From positions 76,923,879 to 76,987,878 of the forward strand of contig OV050032.1 in NCBI GenBank assembly GCA_920105625.2: DNA of 64,000 bases, read 5' to 3'. Positions 1 to 10,400 of the stretch are shown here, one piece after another (within the stretch, counting starts at the first letter, position 1; each line of letters starts with the position of its first letter). Source of the stretch: Clusia tigrina. Lineage: Eukaryota > Arthropoda > Insecta > Diptera > Clusiidae. Both the position numbers and the translations under genes were made by a program. Under the pieces are notes generated by a model. That model saw only the letters and a program-made list of their open reading frames with translations. It was not told the origin of the DNA and did no database searches.

Positions 1-99
1 CAATTGCGTACGTTGCGCTATTGTCAGTTTGTTTGCATATGCGACTTGTTGCTGTGCTTATGACGATGTGTGGTCGTCAGTGTACACTTGTGTGGTACA

Positions 100-210
100 C
101 TACAAGGGTCAGCCCATGTTGTTGTTGGCAAACACCCTCCCAATGACAGCCGAGACTGCTCTGGCATGATGGATGTTTGCCACTTTCAATCTCGTCATCT
201 TATGGAACAT
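100..210 (-). pseudogene. Start of a LINE ORF2 (endonuclease N-terminus), cut by window edge
   Basis: A short minus-strand frame beginning with ATG at 210 reads like the first strand of an APE-type endonuclease of RNase H-bearing LINEs: a K-V-A-N-I-H-H-A-R start, comparable to the Q-I-N-L-H-H-S-K start of LINE-B ORF2. It meets a TGA after about 33 codons and the window ends soon after. It lies directly downstream of the ORF1-like frame at 228-1050, which is the usual ORF1/ORF2 order. The resemblance is short, so the call is tentative. Confidence 0.35.
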
Positions 211-227
211 GTTGTGACGGGATGGTA

Positions 228-1050
228 CTATTCGTCCTCCTCGTCCATAGAGACATCCTCCAGACTGTGTACCAGTGAAGGGCAGTATGCGGCCTCAGCC
301 CCTATCTCAACACTGGGGGCCCTGGAAGAAATTTCCGTGGCCACAGTCTCCGGTTCAGCCTCACCTGGCGGAAGGGTACGACTCGTAATTACCTTTGACA
401 GAGGTGGGATGTTTCTCTCCCCTACTTCCTCTGCCTTGGGCTTTTCTTGAGTGCGTTTGGAACAACCGAACTTGGTCTTGCCAAATTGGTAGTTCAACGC
501 ATACTTCAAGCTCTTTATTAGTTGCATGGACCTATCATCTATTTCCAGGCTGACCACAGAGAGGGATTCCTTTCCTGGCCATCCTGGAGGTCTTCTCCGA
601 GCTGGTAGGTCGAGATGGATTACTCCCTTTGCCTCCCAGTTTTACTCCCAGTGTCAACAATCTCTCCTTAGTGGAGATGGGAGTGGATGGCACATCATCG
701 GAAGAACCTTTCCGAATTCCTGGACCATACATCCCTTCTACTGTCATTGGGGGTCCCATAGGTCCACCCACTGCTGTGGTCACGGGTGAAGGTCTCCGTT
801 CATTGACTGCAGCAGCATTTGATTTGGGCTTGGCGGGTGATCTTGCCCCAATAAGCATTGGCTCATCAAGGATTCTTTGCTCCATCTGATTTGCCAATTG
901 AATTGCGGTGATGTCCCGCTGAATTTTTAGTTTTAGTTTTTGTTTCTTCCTGAACATTCTTTTTTGGGGAGAATATAAAGGCCACAGTAACAACTTAAAT
1001 TTATACTCGCTCTTTAAGTGCTTATATTTAAGGAGTACCGTTAGAAACAA
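228..1050 (-). pseudogene. Probable LINE ORF1 fragment, frameshifted
   Basis: Two overlapping minus-strand frames (535-1050 and 228-557) join through a frameshift near 550. The first is basic at its start, then rich in Pro, Gly and Ser. The second ends in an acidic tail (S-M-D-E-E-D-E and stop), like the acidic C-termini of the ORF1 proteins of LINE-B and LINE-D in this window. I recognise no zinc knuckle or catalytic motif. The ORF1 reading rests on this tail and on the ORF2-like start immediately downstream at 210. It could instead be an exon of an unknown host gene. Confidence 0.35.
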
Positions 1051-1411
1051 ACAAAAATTTGCTGTTGGGAACTTTGTTGGAAGTTGCGGAGTTGTTTACA
1101 CTTCCAAAATATAGACTTTGAATTTTCTATTTTTGTCGTATTGCAGCAACCATAGTGCAGCGGCAGCGCTAGTGAAAGTGATGCAATTTTCTACGGTGAT
1201 TTCATTATCAGATATCAACAGTTGTTTACTTCTTTTAGTTATCTTATTTTCTGTAATTTTGGAATATTTTTCTTATTGTTTTTAACATATTTATTAAAAT
1301 GAGTGAAAGTGAACTGAAACCTGATGGCTGATAGTGGGAATACCCCTAGACTAAAAAAGAAAGGTATTAAAAGGTGAAGTTATTAAAAAATGCAAGAGTG
1401 AAGGGAGTTGA
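1051..1411. other. Unassigned AT-rich spacer
   Basis: About 360 bases between the first LINE fragment and the 3' end of LINE-C. I see no convincing ORF, repeat or RNA gene in it. Confidence 0.6.
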
Positions 1412-1559
1412 GTATGTTAGGTTACGTTAGGTTATCGTGGCAGCCGGTCCACGGACCAACTTACTCAGACCATCATGGGTCCATTGTGATACCACCGCGT
1501 AACAACGCACCTCTGATTTACTCGTCAAACCATTTCGAAGCCCAAATAAAGCGCAGGAT

Positions 1560-2478
1560 TTATTGGCCCTTCCCACCGGACACTTCCGTAAGAGAGTTAA
1601 AAGCGTGTTTGCCTAAAGAGCCCGGTCTGCTTCTAGCAAGAGCTGGGCACCTACCTAAGATATGTTTCACAGTCTCCTTCTCCTCCTCATCCCCACAGCT
1701 TCTGAAGTATTCATGAAAGAATACTCACAGCCTGAGAGGATGCCTGCCGAATAGCCAATGACCAGTTATACAAGCAAGTGCCCTCGTGTGCCCAAGACCC
1801 ATTGGCTTCACGCACGACCCTATCCTTCAGCATCAGTTTACAGGTGGCAATTGGTATTCCAACCTCGCATCTGTCCGTGCATAAAGGAAGGTTGGTGTCC
1901 CGTCTGGCTAAGTCATCAGCCCAACAGTTCCCCTCAATATCCCTATGTCCCGGAACCTATATTAGGCGTGCCCTGAAAACGGTACTGATATAATTTAGGG
2001 CTGCCCGGCAGTCCTGAGCAACCTTTGATTTCAGTGCCACCGACTTCATTAACTTGACGGCCGCCTGGCTATCCGAGTAGATATTTATAATATTCTTTGT
2101 TATAGCATGTCTATTTAAGTAGACGGCTACCTCCTTTATGGCTAGGACCTCTGCTTGATAAACACTGCAGTGGTCGGGAAGACGGAAAGAAAGCTCCAGT
2201 TCCAGTTCTTTCGAGAAAACTCCAAAACCTACTCTATCGTCAAGTTTGGATCCGTCAGTGTACAAATTCAGTTCCCCCCTTCTGCATGGCATGAGTGTCT
2301 GCCACTCTCTTTTAGAGGGAATATTTGTCTGGAAGTGCCAAACGAAGTTGAGATTAGGTATAGAGTGGTCAATGTGTTGGGAAGAACTACTCCAGGTATG
2401 CACGATAGTCGACTGACTAATCTTCCGATCATGCCATAACGCCGCACATTTCAGCCTTAGAGCTGATGCGGCGGTCAC
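1560..2478 (-). pseudogene. LINE-C ORF2: RNase H domain and C-terminus
   Basis: The frame at 1957-2478 contains the RNase H core: Y-T-D-G-S-K (first Asp), a Y-Q-A-E motif (Glu) and Y-S-D-S-Q-A-A (second Asp). RNase H degrades RNA in the RNA/DNA hybrid made during reverse transcription. A second frame (about 1560-1730) gives the Cys/His-rich C-terminal segment (C-G-D-E-E-E ... H-I-L-G-R-C) that closes ORF2 in these LINEs, ending in TAA at 1560. The two parts are out of frame with each other and with RT, so the gene is dead. Confidence 0.75.
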
Positions 2479-2530
2479 TTGTTTCCCTACCAGCTCTAAT
2501 GTGGGTAGGTTGAATATAACTTCTAATGCT

Positions 2531-3135
2531 TTAGTTGGAGTGGTCCTTAAAGCACCTTAAATGCACAGAAAACCCGTTATTTGGCCCTTCCTCAGAAGCT
2601 TCAAATAGCTTTGCTTCTGAGTGGCTGGCCACCATACCAGTATTCCATATAGCAATATAGGTCTGACCACCGAAATGTACAGCCAGTGCATAATTCGTGG
2701 GGATAACCCCACCTGATTCCGACCGCTTTTTTACATGTGTACAAAGCAATATTGGCCTTTCTAGCTCTTTCTTCAATATTGGGTTTCCAGGTAAGTTTCC
2801 TATCTAGTACTAGTCCCAAATATTTGACTGTCTCCTTCATCGGAATTTCCACACCTTTGTATGTTAGCGGGGAGACCGTAGGAGATCTATTCTTCTTAGA
2901 AAAGAGTATTAATTCCATTTGATCGGAGTTTAACCCTAATCCCCTTCTTCCCGTCCAACAAGTAAGCGTGGCCATGCTAGAGCGCAAAATATCCATAAGA
3001 GTGTTTGCATATTTCCCTCTAATCACAATTGCTAAATCGTTAGCATAGGCGATGATTGCCGCATATCTACGGCTCTTGGATGAGGGCCACGTGTTAACCA
3101 CCGGAACCCAGGCGGACCATCAAATTCACGGAGCG
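2531..3135 (-). pseudogene. LINE-C ORF2: partial reverse transcriptase, altered active site
   Basis: The frame at 2601-3101 enters RT just before the palm motif and continues through the thumb (K-Y-L-G-L-V-L-D-R-K-L-T). The catalytic box reads Y-A-N-D instead of the usual Y-A-D-D, so the first catalytic Asp is replaced by Asn. Upstream RT motifs and the endonuclease are deleted. A further frame (2531-2776) continues towards RNase H after a frameshift. The product could not be an active polymerase. Confidence 0.78.
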
Positions 3136-3174
3136 AATTTAGAATGATGGAGGTTGATTTGGATCAGCTTCATA

Positions 3175-3950
3175 GGAATCTGTCTTTCTTACCTCCACCA
3201 TCGTCACCCTCTATTTCCTCCGGTTCCAAAGCTTCTTCTTCGCTGCGGTAGACCCGAACGGTTGCGTCAACAAACCCGAACCTGACTACCCATTTCCTCT
3301 CTTCCAGTGGGGCAATGGATTTGGCGTTGAGGATCAACAACAGCTGTCTCCTACTTTCTACTGGCTCCTCAAGTTTCCCTACCTCCAGTTATGGGTTGGC
3401 AGGTCCCTGTTACAAGATCTGAAGATCTCCTCTATTTGTGCTGGTTAAACTGGCTTAGCCGGGATCCAGACCCGAGCTCTGGGTCTGCTAGGAACTTCTT
3501 TCCTGCTGACGGCTTCAAGCCTGGCTCCCGCCCAAATCTCGCCAACCTTGCTTACCGCAATCTTATAGAGTCTGGCTGAACTGCTGTCATCGCATGCGAT
3601 GAGTTTGGCGCGGCCCTGATACCGGCCCTTATCGTGACAGAAAGGAGGGGTCCAGGGTTTTCCTCCAAGACCTGGAGGTAGACTTCGGCAATCGCTTCAC
3701 CCACCTCTACTTCTCTTTAGGTATGACCGCTTGCTCCTCCTTCCGGTCTATGATGACCAGCGTCTCGCCCCCACCTTTGACAACTTCGCTGTAGGACGAG
3801 TATTTCTGGCCGCCGACTTTTTGCTTTTTGGCGACCTCACCTGCTCTTCTGCCGAACTTTGCCTCTTTGAGGCTACACCCGCCGGTTTGCCCAAGCCGGA
3901 TAGCACACACCTTGCCCACTACCTCGGGCACGATGTGACACTTCGCCACG
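3175..3950 (-). pseudogene. LINE-C ORF1 remnant (DUF4780-like)
   Basis: Several minus-strand frames line up with LINE-B ORF1. The frame at 3707-3949 ends with S-Y-S-E-V-V-K-G, matching S-F-S-E-V-L-K-G in LINE-B. Frames at about 3300-3590 give Y-K-I-A-V-S-K-V-G and P-S-R-P-R-A-R-V-W-I-P, and a last part ends in an acidic tail near 3175. ORF1 proteins of this group are RNA-binding chaperones; I judge this DUF4780-like from the general pattern. At least two frameshifts and stops break it. Confidence 0.6.
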
Positions 3951-4009
3951 CACTGTCGGTCTAGATGGGATAGAGGCTAATGTTCTTAGAACAATAATTT
4001 CATATTCCC

Positions 4010-4609
4010 ACCCCGCTTCAACTCGAGTTGAATATGTTAATTGTAAGGGAAAAATGTTCCTGTGGTATTACCACTATTGTCTAAAAATTGCAAGTAAGTA
4101 TTATGCCGTTTTTCTAAAATTATATTCTTTAAAAACCGGTCTCTTTTAAATACTAGTCTAAAGTGATTATGCTTGTCTTTCAGGTGCACGAAGAAATGCT
4201 TATCAAAGCGACGAACAAGATCAGATTTTTAAACGATTTAGAGAATTGATTACTAAAAACGAGCAAGATTGCTATCTACAAGGGCTTATTTATGTAAGTA
4301 AGGTAAAGCACCGGTGTAGAAGAAAGACAGTTGAAGAATCCTCAAAGTCAGATAGAAGCAACACCTATATTTATTCAATTTCCACCCCGAATAAAAAAGT
4401 CGTTTATAAAATAGCATTGTGATATCAATATGGAACAACAGTTAAGAGGGATAGAAGGCTTTGCTTCCTTCTTAGTGCTGGAAAGTCACTCATTGACACA
4501 GGAGGGAAATGCACAAAAGGAAATGCAATTCCTGGCATTGTTACATATGCTATTCGCGTATTTTCCTACTAAGTTGGCCCGTTACACCACCAAATAGAAA
4601 GTTTACTTA
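4010..4609 (+). pseudogene. Transposase-like gene, 5' half (interrupted by LINE-A)
   Basis: A + strand gene remnant with a plausible intron: donor GTAAGT at 4094, acceptor TTTCAG ending at 4183. The downstream exon encodes an I-F-K-R-F-R-E-L segment, a basic stretch, then Y-I-Y-S-I and a V-G-P-L-H-H-Q-I stretch. I recognise the pattern as that of a common but poorly named insect transposase-like family (C-x-K-K-C start, IF..F segment, later a QNL and a D-G-C-x-x-Q-N-K-N motif). The frame runs up to 4609, where LINE-A interrupts it, and resumes at 8018. Stops and frameshifts show it was already decaying. The family label is from memory. Confidence 0.6.
4094..4183 (+). other. Putative intron in the transposase-like pseudogene
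   Basis: GTAAGT donor after CAA at 4091-4093, T/C-rich run and CAG acceptor ending at 4183, length 90 bp, a normal size for a fly intron. The downstream frame is open and family-like straight after the acceptor. No transcript was seen. Confidence 0.45.
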
Positions 4610-7600
4610 GGTAGGTAGGTAGGTAGGTAAAGCGGCCACCCGAAAAGGGCGCACTTAGGCCAACATTGACCCTTTGTGATACCGCATGGGACAGCAGGTC
4701 CCATCCCTTTCAAAGGTCCAGCCATTTGGAGCTTTTAATGAAGCAGTTGATGGAGCTAATCTTTTTTTTGAGATATCTCCCAAGGAGTCCAAAAAGTAGT
4801 CGCCTAGGAAAGTACGCCTCCTTCTGGACAAAGCTGGACACGTGCACAACAGGTGAGCAGTAGACTCTTCCTCCTCCTCGTCCATGCAACTCCTGCAGAA
4901 GTCATTAGAGGCGATCCCCAGCCTACACCCGTGTGTGCCTAGAGTCCAGTGTCCCGTTAAGACGCTAATCACGGGACCCATGCTTTGTCTATTTAGAGCC
5001 AGTAGGTCCTTAGAGCGCTTGACATTTATCTCTGGCCAGGTTTGTCTAGCTATTTTACATCCTAAAAGTTCAGACCAGCGCCTGCCCGCTGTTCCTAAGG
5101 ATATTGTATTTACTAAGAGTTTACATGTGGCAATAGGAATACCGAATTGCGACCTATCTGGTTCCATCGGTATGGTAGTACCCTCACGGGCAAGTTCATC
5201 CGCCTTGCAGTTCCCTGGAATATCTCTGTGACCGGGAACCCAGCACAGATGCAGACGGGTCTGCTTAGCTCTTGACGGCTTTTGAGGTGATAATAACCGA
5301 ATCCAGGGAGCGCAAAGCAGCTTGGCTGTCGGACAGAATGCAAATATCAAGTCCAGATATCTTCTTCTTCCTTAGCCAAGACAGTGCTGCCTCTATAGCC
5401 GCGACCTCTGCCTGAAAAACACTGCAGTGGTCGGGCATCCTAAAGGACATGTTAATATCCAAACCTTCTGAGAATACACCACCTCCCACCCTACTCTGTA
5501 GTTTGGATCCATCTGTGTAGATGTGAACCCCTTCTACATGAGGGGGGATGCCATCCTTCCATTCGTCGCTGGAGGGAATGGAGATCTTGCACATACCATT
5601 GAAGGTAAATACATTGGTATGATGTAGTCGAAAGAGTCAGGAATACCCTCAAAATGTCTTAAAATGGACGCATGACCTATATTCCTGGCATCCCATTGAT
5701 GCGTAGCTTTTAGCCTGATAGCTGAGTTTGCAGCCATTTTTTCGCCAAAAAGCCTGACAGGCAGCAGATTGAGCATAATATCCAATGCTACCGTTGGAGT
5801 CGTTCTAATGGCACTACTTATGAATACCTCTGCCGTTCTTTGTACCTTTGTTATCAGCTCATTGTATGTGGACTTACTTAGGGCTGTCCACCAAGCAAGC
5901 ACCCCATAGTAAAGGACTGGTCGTACCACAGCTGTATATATCCAATAGGCTACCTTAGGCTGAAACCCCCATTTTTTGCCTATAACTCTTTTGCAAGAGT
6001 ACAGAGCTACCTGAGCCTTCCTAATGCGCTCGCTTATATTAGCCTTCCAATTCAGCTTCCTATCTAGGATCACGCCCAGATATTTAGCCTCCTCGACAAG
6101 GTCAATATCTACACCCATTAGTTTTGGAGCAATAAATTGAGGAGTTTTATACTTCCTAGTGAAGAGTACCAGCTTAGTCTTGGTCGGATTAAGCTCCAAC
6201 CCACAGTCAGTAGTCCATTTGGAGAGAAAGTTCAGCATATTTTTCATCAAGTCCCTCAAAGTAGATATGTATTTACCCGAGATACTAATAGCAACATCAT
6301 CCGCATACGCAACCACCTTGCACCCTTCCCTCTCCAGTCGAACAAGCAGCTGATTTACGGCAAGATTCCAGAGTAGGGGTGAAAGAACTCCACCTTGAGG
6401 TGTGCCTCTGCACACGGACTTCTTGGCCGACGCCGCCCCCAGCTGTGAATTGATTATCCTGCTACTAAGCATGTTTTCAATCCACCTGCTAATGGCGGGT
6501 TCCACCTCCAAGTCCCGCATCGCACCGATTATTGCGTCTGATTTGATATTGTTAAAAGCTCCCTCAATGTCCAGGAAAGCCACTAGGGAGAACTCCTTGT
6601 TGTGCAGGGAGCACTCAATACTAGAGACTAAGGAGTGTAAAGCGGTCTCCACCGATTTACCCTTAAAGTAGGCATGCTGAGAGACTGACAGCTTGTCTGT
6701 CTATAGTGAGCCTCAGATGAATATCTAACAACCTTTCCAGGATTTTTAGACATAAGGAGGACAAACTAATGGGTCTTAAGTCCCCTGGAGCTGTGTGCGA
6801 GCTTTTGCCGGCCTTGGGTATAAAAATTACCCTCACATGCTTCCATGAGTCTGGAATATAGGCTAATTCAAGACAACTATTATAGATCTTTAACAGCCAC
6901 TCCATTATAAGATTCTCTGACTGCTGAATTTCAATTGGAGCTACACCATCTGGGCCAGATGCTTTAAATGGTTTGAAGCTATGGATAGCCCATTGCAATT
7001 TTGGTTTCGTGACTATATCTGAGCTGACTTCAACTGCATTCCCGCTGGGCTTCGTTCTCTGCAGAATGGTGCTCGAGCAACCAGGGAAGTGAGTCTCCAG
7101 AAGAAGCTCTAGAGTCTCATTACTATTTGAAGTCCAGGATCCATCCTCCTTCCTCATGTAACCAGGTACCATTGGAGCAATTGATAGGATCTTCCTCAAC
7201 CTGGACGTCTCAGAAATATCTTCTACGTCACCGCAAAAGTTTCTCCACGATTCTCTCTGTGCTTTCCTAAGCTTACTTTTGAAGGCTCTGAGTGCTGCCT
7301 TATATAAAGCCCAGTCTGCACTATCTCTAGACTTCTTTGCGCTGTTGAAAAGTCTCCTACAGGTTTGTCTGAGTCCCCTAATTTCCTCCCCCCACCATGT
7401 GGGTTTCTGTTTCCCCCTGGGTCTACTGAGGGGGCAAGAGACCAATAGAGCCTTATTAAGAGCAACCGTTAGAACCTCCACAGACCTATCAATTTCGTCA
7501 CACGTGCTTGTGCTTGTGGGGTTCTGAGGTAGTAGTCTAGCTACAGTCACCTTGTAGAGGTCCCAGTTTCCTTTCCTGACATTTCTAAAAGCCTTAGGGC

Positions 7601-8017
7601 TAGGTAGACTATCTAGAAGATCAAACTGAATTAACCTATGATCCGAAAAGGAATGTTCCTCTAGAACTCTCCAATTTGAGATCCGATGAAAAATTGATTC
7701 TGAGGCAAGGGTTAAGTCAAGGACTTCTTGCCTATTAGCAGTAATAAAAGTGGGTTCTGACCCCTTATTGGATACAGAAAGGTTAGTCGTTACAATATAT
7801 TCATATAATGACTCACCTCGTTCATTGACATCCGTGCTTCCCCAGATGTCATGGTGCGCATTGGCATCGCATCCAATAATAACAGCCACCCGTTGAGCCT
7901 TTGCATCCACAACAAGCTTCTGTAGGTTGGCTTCTGGAAGGATCTCATGGTCATGCGCCATATAGGCCGAGACCAACCAGTACCGTCCCTTGCCAGTTTC
8001 CAGGCAGACGGCCGTTA
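4610..8017 (-). mobile_element. LINE-A: LOA-like LINE, 5'-truncated, same family as LINE-B
   Basis: Runs from a (TACC)n tail (4610-4627 on this strand) through RNase H, RT and endonuclease to a 5' truncation at about 8017. There it stops matching LINE-B (equivalent to about 52252 in LINE-B). Flanks ACTTA (4605-4609 and 8018-8022) form a short target-site duplication. Removing the element restores an open frame in the host transposase-like gene. Sequence and 3' tail match LINE-B closely over their whole shared length. Confidence 0.9.
4655..8017 (-). pseudogene. LINE-A ORF2: endonuclease, RT, RNase H
   Basis: ORF2 would nick the target, prime reverse transcription there and copy the element RNA. 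In order: APE endonuclease from the G-C-D-A-N-A-H-H motif onward (the N-terminus is lost), with S-D-H-R, to about 7450; RT with Y-A-D-D near 6300; and RNase H (Y-T-D-G-S-K, L-S-D-S-Q-A, V-P-G-H-R-D). Breaks: a +1 shift near 6690 that is also present in LINE-B, a frameshift near 5610, and a 26-bp deletion near 5275 bounded by AGCT repeats. The C-terminal C-x2-C ... H-x4-C segment (C-R-S-C-M-D ... H-L-L-C-T-C) is intact. Confidence 0.88.
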
Positions 8018-9176
8018 ACTTAAATGAGAAACTTGATATAACCATTATGCACAATATGTTTGCACAGAAATTTTCTAATTATGGAACAGTTAAGTATTCA
8101 TATTATAAAAAGGTTTTTGAAGAATATTTTGACCTGTCTTTGGCAGACCACAGATACGTGTTGTACCTGTGAACGGCTTTCCATTAAAATACAAAGCAAA
8201 GTATTAAACGATACTGCAAAGAGAGTTGCAGCGGCCGAAAAAATGGTCCATTTACGCTGAGCAAGACAATTTTCCGAAAGGATGAAAGTTGTAGCTGAGA
8301 TTATGAACTCAAATGAAGAAGTTGGGGCCATCACGATGGACTACATGCAAAACTTATCTGTTTTATCTATGTCAAATAATATTAAATGTTTTTTGTATTC
8401 ACGATCTCAAAACTGGACAGGCAACATTTTTCTTGTATCGTGAGGGTAATGGTACTAAGGCACCGAATGATGTGTCCTAAATTCTTATACGGTATTTCGT
8501 GGAAAATATGAAATCGGTAAAATACCTTCATGTTTTTTCCGATGGGTGCGGTGCTCAAAACAAAAACCATACTATCTTGAGATTTTTCTCTGCTTTGGTT
8601 TCTTGGGAAAGTTTCAAGGCTATTGACCATTACTTCCGTTCGGGCCTTGTGATATGGCTTTTGCTGTATTGAAAAGAAAAATGAAAACAACAGACCGAAT
8701 ATATACGGTGGAGGAGTATGAACTTTTGATAAAATCATAAAGTAAAAATAACCGTTTTACCGTGGTAATGGTAAATGCCAAAAAGGTGGTGGATTCTAAA
8801 AATTGGTGGTCTCAGTACTACAAAAGGACCATGCTGCCTGTAAACTCCAAAGGAGCTGAAAGTTCAGCTCAAAATTACCCAATTTATTCACAATGGTCAC
8901 TCATATAAACATAAAAACTTGGTTATAACACGCCCGTTTATTGAGAGCGTAATCACACACACCTTCAGTCTCAACAACAACAACAACAGAAACCCACTAA
9001 AACTGCCTGAATCACTATCTTACCCCAGTGGAAAAATATCAATAAATTTAAAAAAAATTCTGATGTACGAAAGCTACAAAGTTATTTACCGGATGATGAT
9101 AAAATTAAGTCATTTTACAGTCAAATATTCAGCTGGCCTATAACCACCACCACAATGAGTAAAGAAGATGAGTGAT
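8018..9176 (+). pseudogene. Transposase-like gene, 3' half
   Basis: Continues the frame from 4609: K-V-Y-L-N-E-K-L-D-I-T-I-M is only readable across the LINE-A junction. It then gives Y-Y-K-K-V-F-E-E-Y-F, a zinc-binding-like D-T-C-C-T-C-E segment, K-R-V-A-A-A-E, M-D-Y-M-Q-N-L near 8340, S-D-G-C-G-A-Q-N-K-N-H near 8545, and Y-T-V-E-E-Y. It closes with I-F-S-W-P and a TGA near 9174. The acidic residues in M-D-Y and S-D-G-C are likely catalytic by analogy with RNase H-fold transposases, which is inference. At least four frameshifts or stops make it non-functional. Confidence 0.6.
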
Positions 9177-9299
9177 ATTATGCCGTTTTTTTAGTTTTTA
9201 TGCTTTTCATATACATATGTAAAATAAATGCATCATTTCTATAATCAATTTGTTTTTTTTTTACACTCTCTTATACTAATTAACCAATGTACGAGTATA

Positions 9300-9478
9300 T
9301 GAGAAACCCCATAAGTCATAGCAATTTGAAAATTATTATTAACATGCATTTAATATGTAATCAACCCAGATAGATATATTCCATTTAAAAAATTAGGTGG
9401 GAAAAAATTTGTATTGTGCTGAAACAGTTTTTTTTTATTTGTCAAAAACTTAGGTCAGTTGACTTATGGGGTTTCTCA
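9300..9478. mobile_element. MITE-like element with 19-bp perfect inverted repeats
   Basis: The 19 bases at 9300-9318 (TGAGAAACCCCATAAGTCA) recur as an exact reverse complement at 9460-9478. The 141 bp between them are AT-rich without an ORF. This size and layout fit a miniature inverted-repeat element. I cannot see a clear target duplication (flanks GTATA and AATAA). It may be unrelated to the transposase-like pseudogene ending 125 bp upstream, or be its terminal part. Confidence 0.55.
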
Positions 9479-9479
9479 A

Positions 9480-10400
9480 ATAACCTGTTCATTTGTATAA
9501 CTGCATTCGATCAAAGGAAATACTGTAAAGCGGCGTTTCTCGATATATCCGAAGCTTTCCAACGTGTCTGGCATGACGGATTACTCTACCGATAAATATT
9601 ACATATTTATCAAATACTAGCTTAAAAATTTAAGAACATCTGTGCGAAAGTTTTCGGCTGGTTTACCCCAATGTCATGGGTCCCATCCTATACTTGCTTT
9701 ATACATACGATTTACCTGCCTCCGAAGGAGCTATCATTGGCAGATTTGCAGACGATACTGATGTACTCGTAATGGACACCCTTTCACAACTGGCGTCCCT
9801 TAAACTTCAAAGGGGCTTAGAAAAAATCAATCAACGGCTGAAGGATTGGCGAACCAGCTGAAATGGAACAAATTCCGTCCAGGTTACGTTCACTCTTAAA
9901 CGCAACACGTGCCCACCCGTAAAACTCAACGACTTAAATATATCGCAAAGCAATGAGACTAACTACCTGGGAATGCACCTCGATAGCAAGCTAACATGGA
10001 AAATTCATATACATATTCACCAAACTGGACTGGCTGCTGAATCGACTTTCCCAAGTTTCACTCGAAAGTAAGCTCTCACTTTATTCAGCTATCTTAAAAC
10101 CGATATAAACATTTGGCATACAGCTGTGGGGCATTGCGGCAACCTCTACTGTTGAAATACTCAACAGATTCCAATCAAAAACACTACGTATGATTGCAAA
10201 AGCTCCATACTATGTAGCAAACAACCAATTCCATTGTGACCTGAAAGTCCCGACGATTCTCTAAGAAATAAAAAAATATACAACGGCTTGCAAACTGCGA
10301 ATTGCACTAAAATTCACTAATTTCAGAACTTACATCTCACATGACTACATTCAGCCGTTTAAAAAGGTAATAAAAAGTAGATATTTTCTAGTGATGAATA
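9480..10400 (+). pseudogene. Jockey-like LINE reverse transcriptase fragment
   Basis: Broken + strand frames give RT motifs in order: F-L-D-I-S-E-A-F (motif A) near 9540, G-P-I-L-Y-L-L-Y-T near 9675, F-A-D-D-T (catalytic box) near 9745, and a thumb region with W-G-I-A-A-T and Q-S-K-T-L-R-M-I-A-K-A-P. The F-A-D-D-T box and the P-I-L-Y-x-L-Y motif are typical of the Jockey clade and differ from the Y-A-D-D elements elsewhere in the window. There is no endonuclease or ORF1. Many stops show an old, 5'-truncated copy. Confidence 0.72.

Larger units (their letters stand above)
1412..3965 (-). mobile_element. LINE-C: LOA-like non-LTR retrotransposon, internally deleted
   Basis: Reading right to left: an ORF1 remnant (3950-3175), the first codons of ORF2 (M-K-L-I-Q-I-N-L-H-H-S-K near 3170), an abrupt jump near 3120-3135 into the reverse transcriptase palm, an RNase H domain, and a 3' tail. 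The endonuclease and the first half of RT are missing, so this is an internally deleted copy. The 3' end at about 1412-1434 is a short TAACC-type repeat, consistent with the simple-repeat tails of this LINE group. ORF1 aligns by eye with LINE-B ORF1 (shared A-R-L-E and S-R-P-R-A-R motifs), but it is a different family. Confidence 0.8.
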
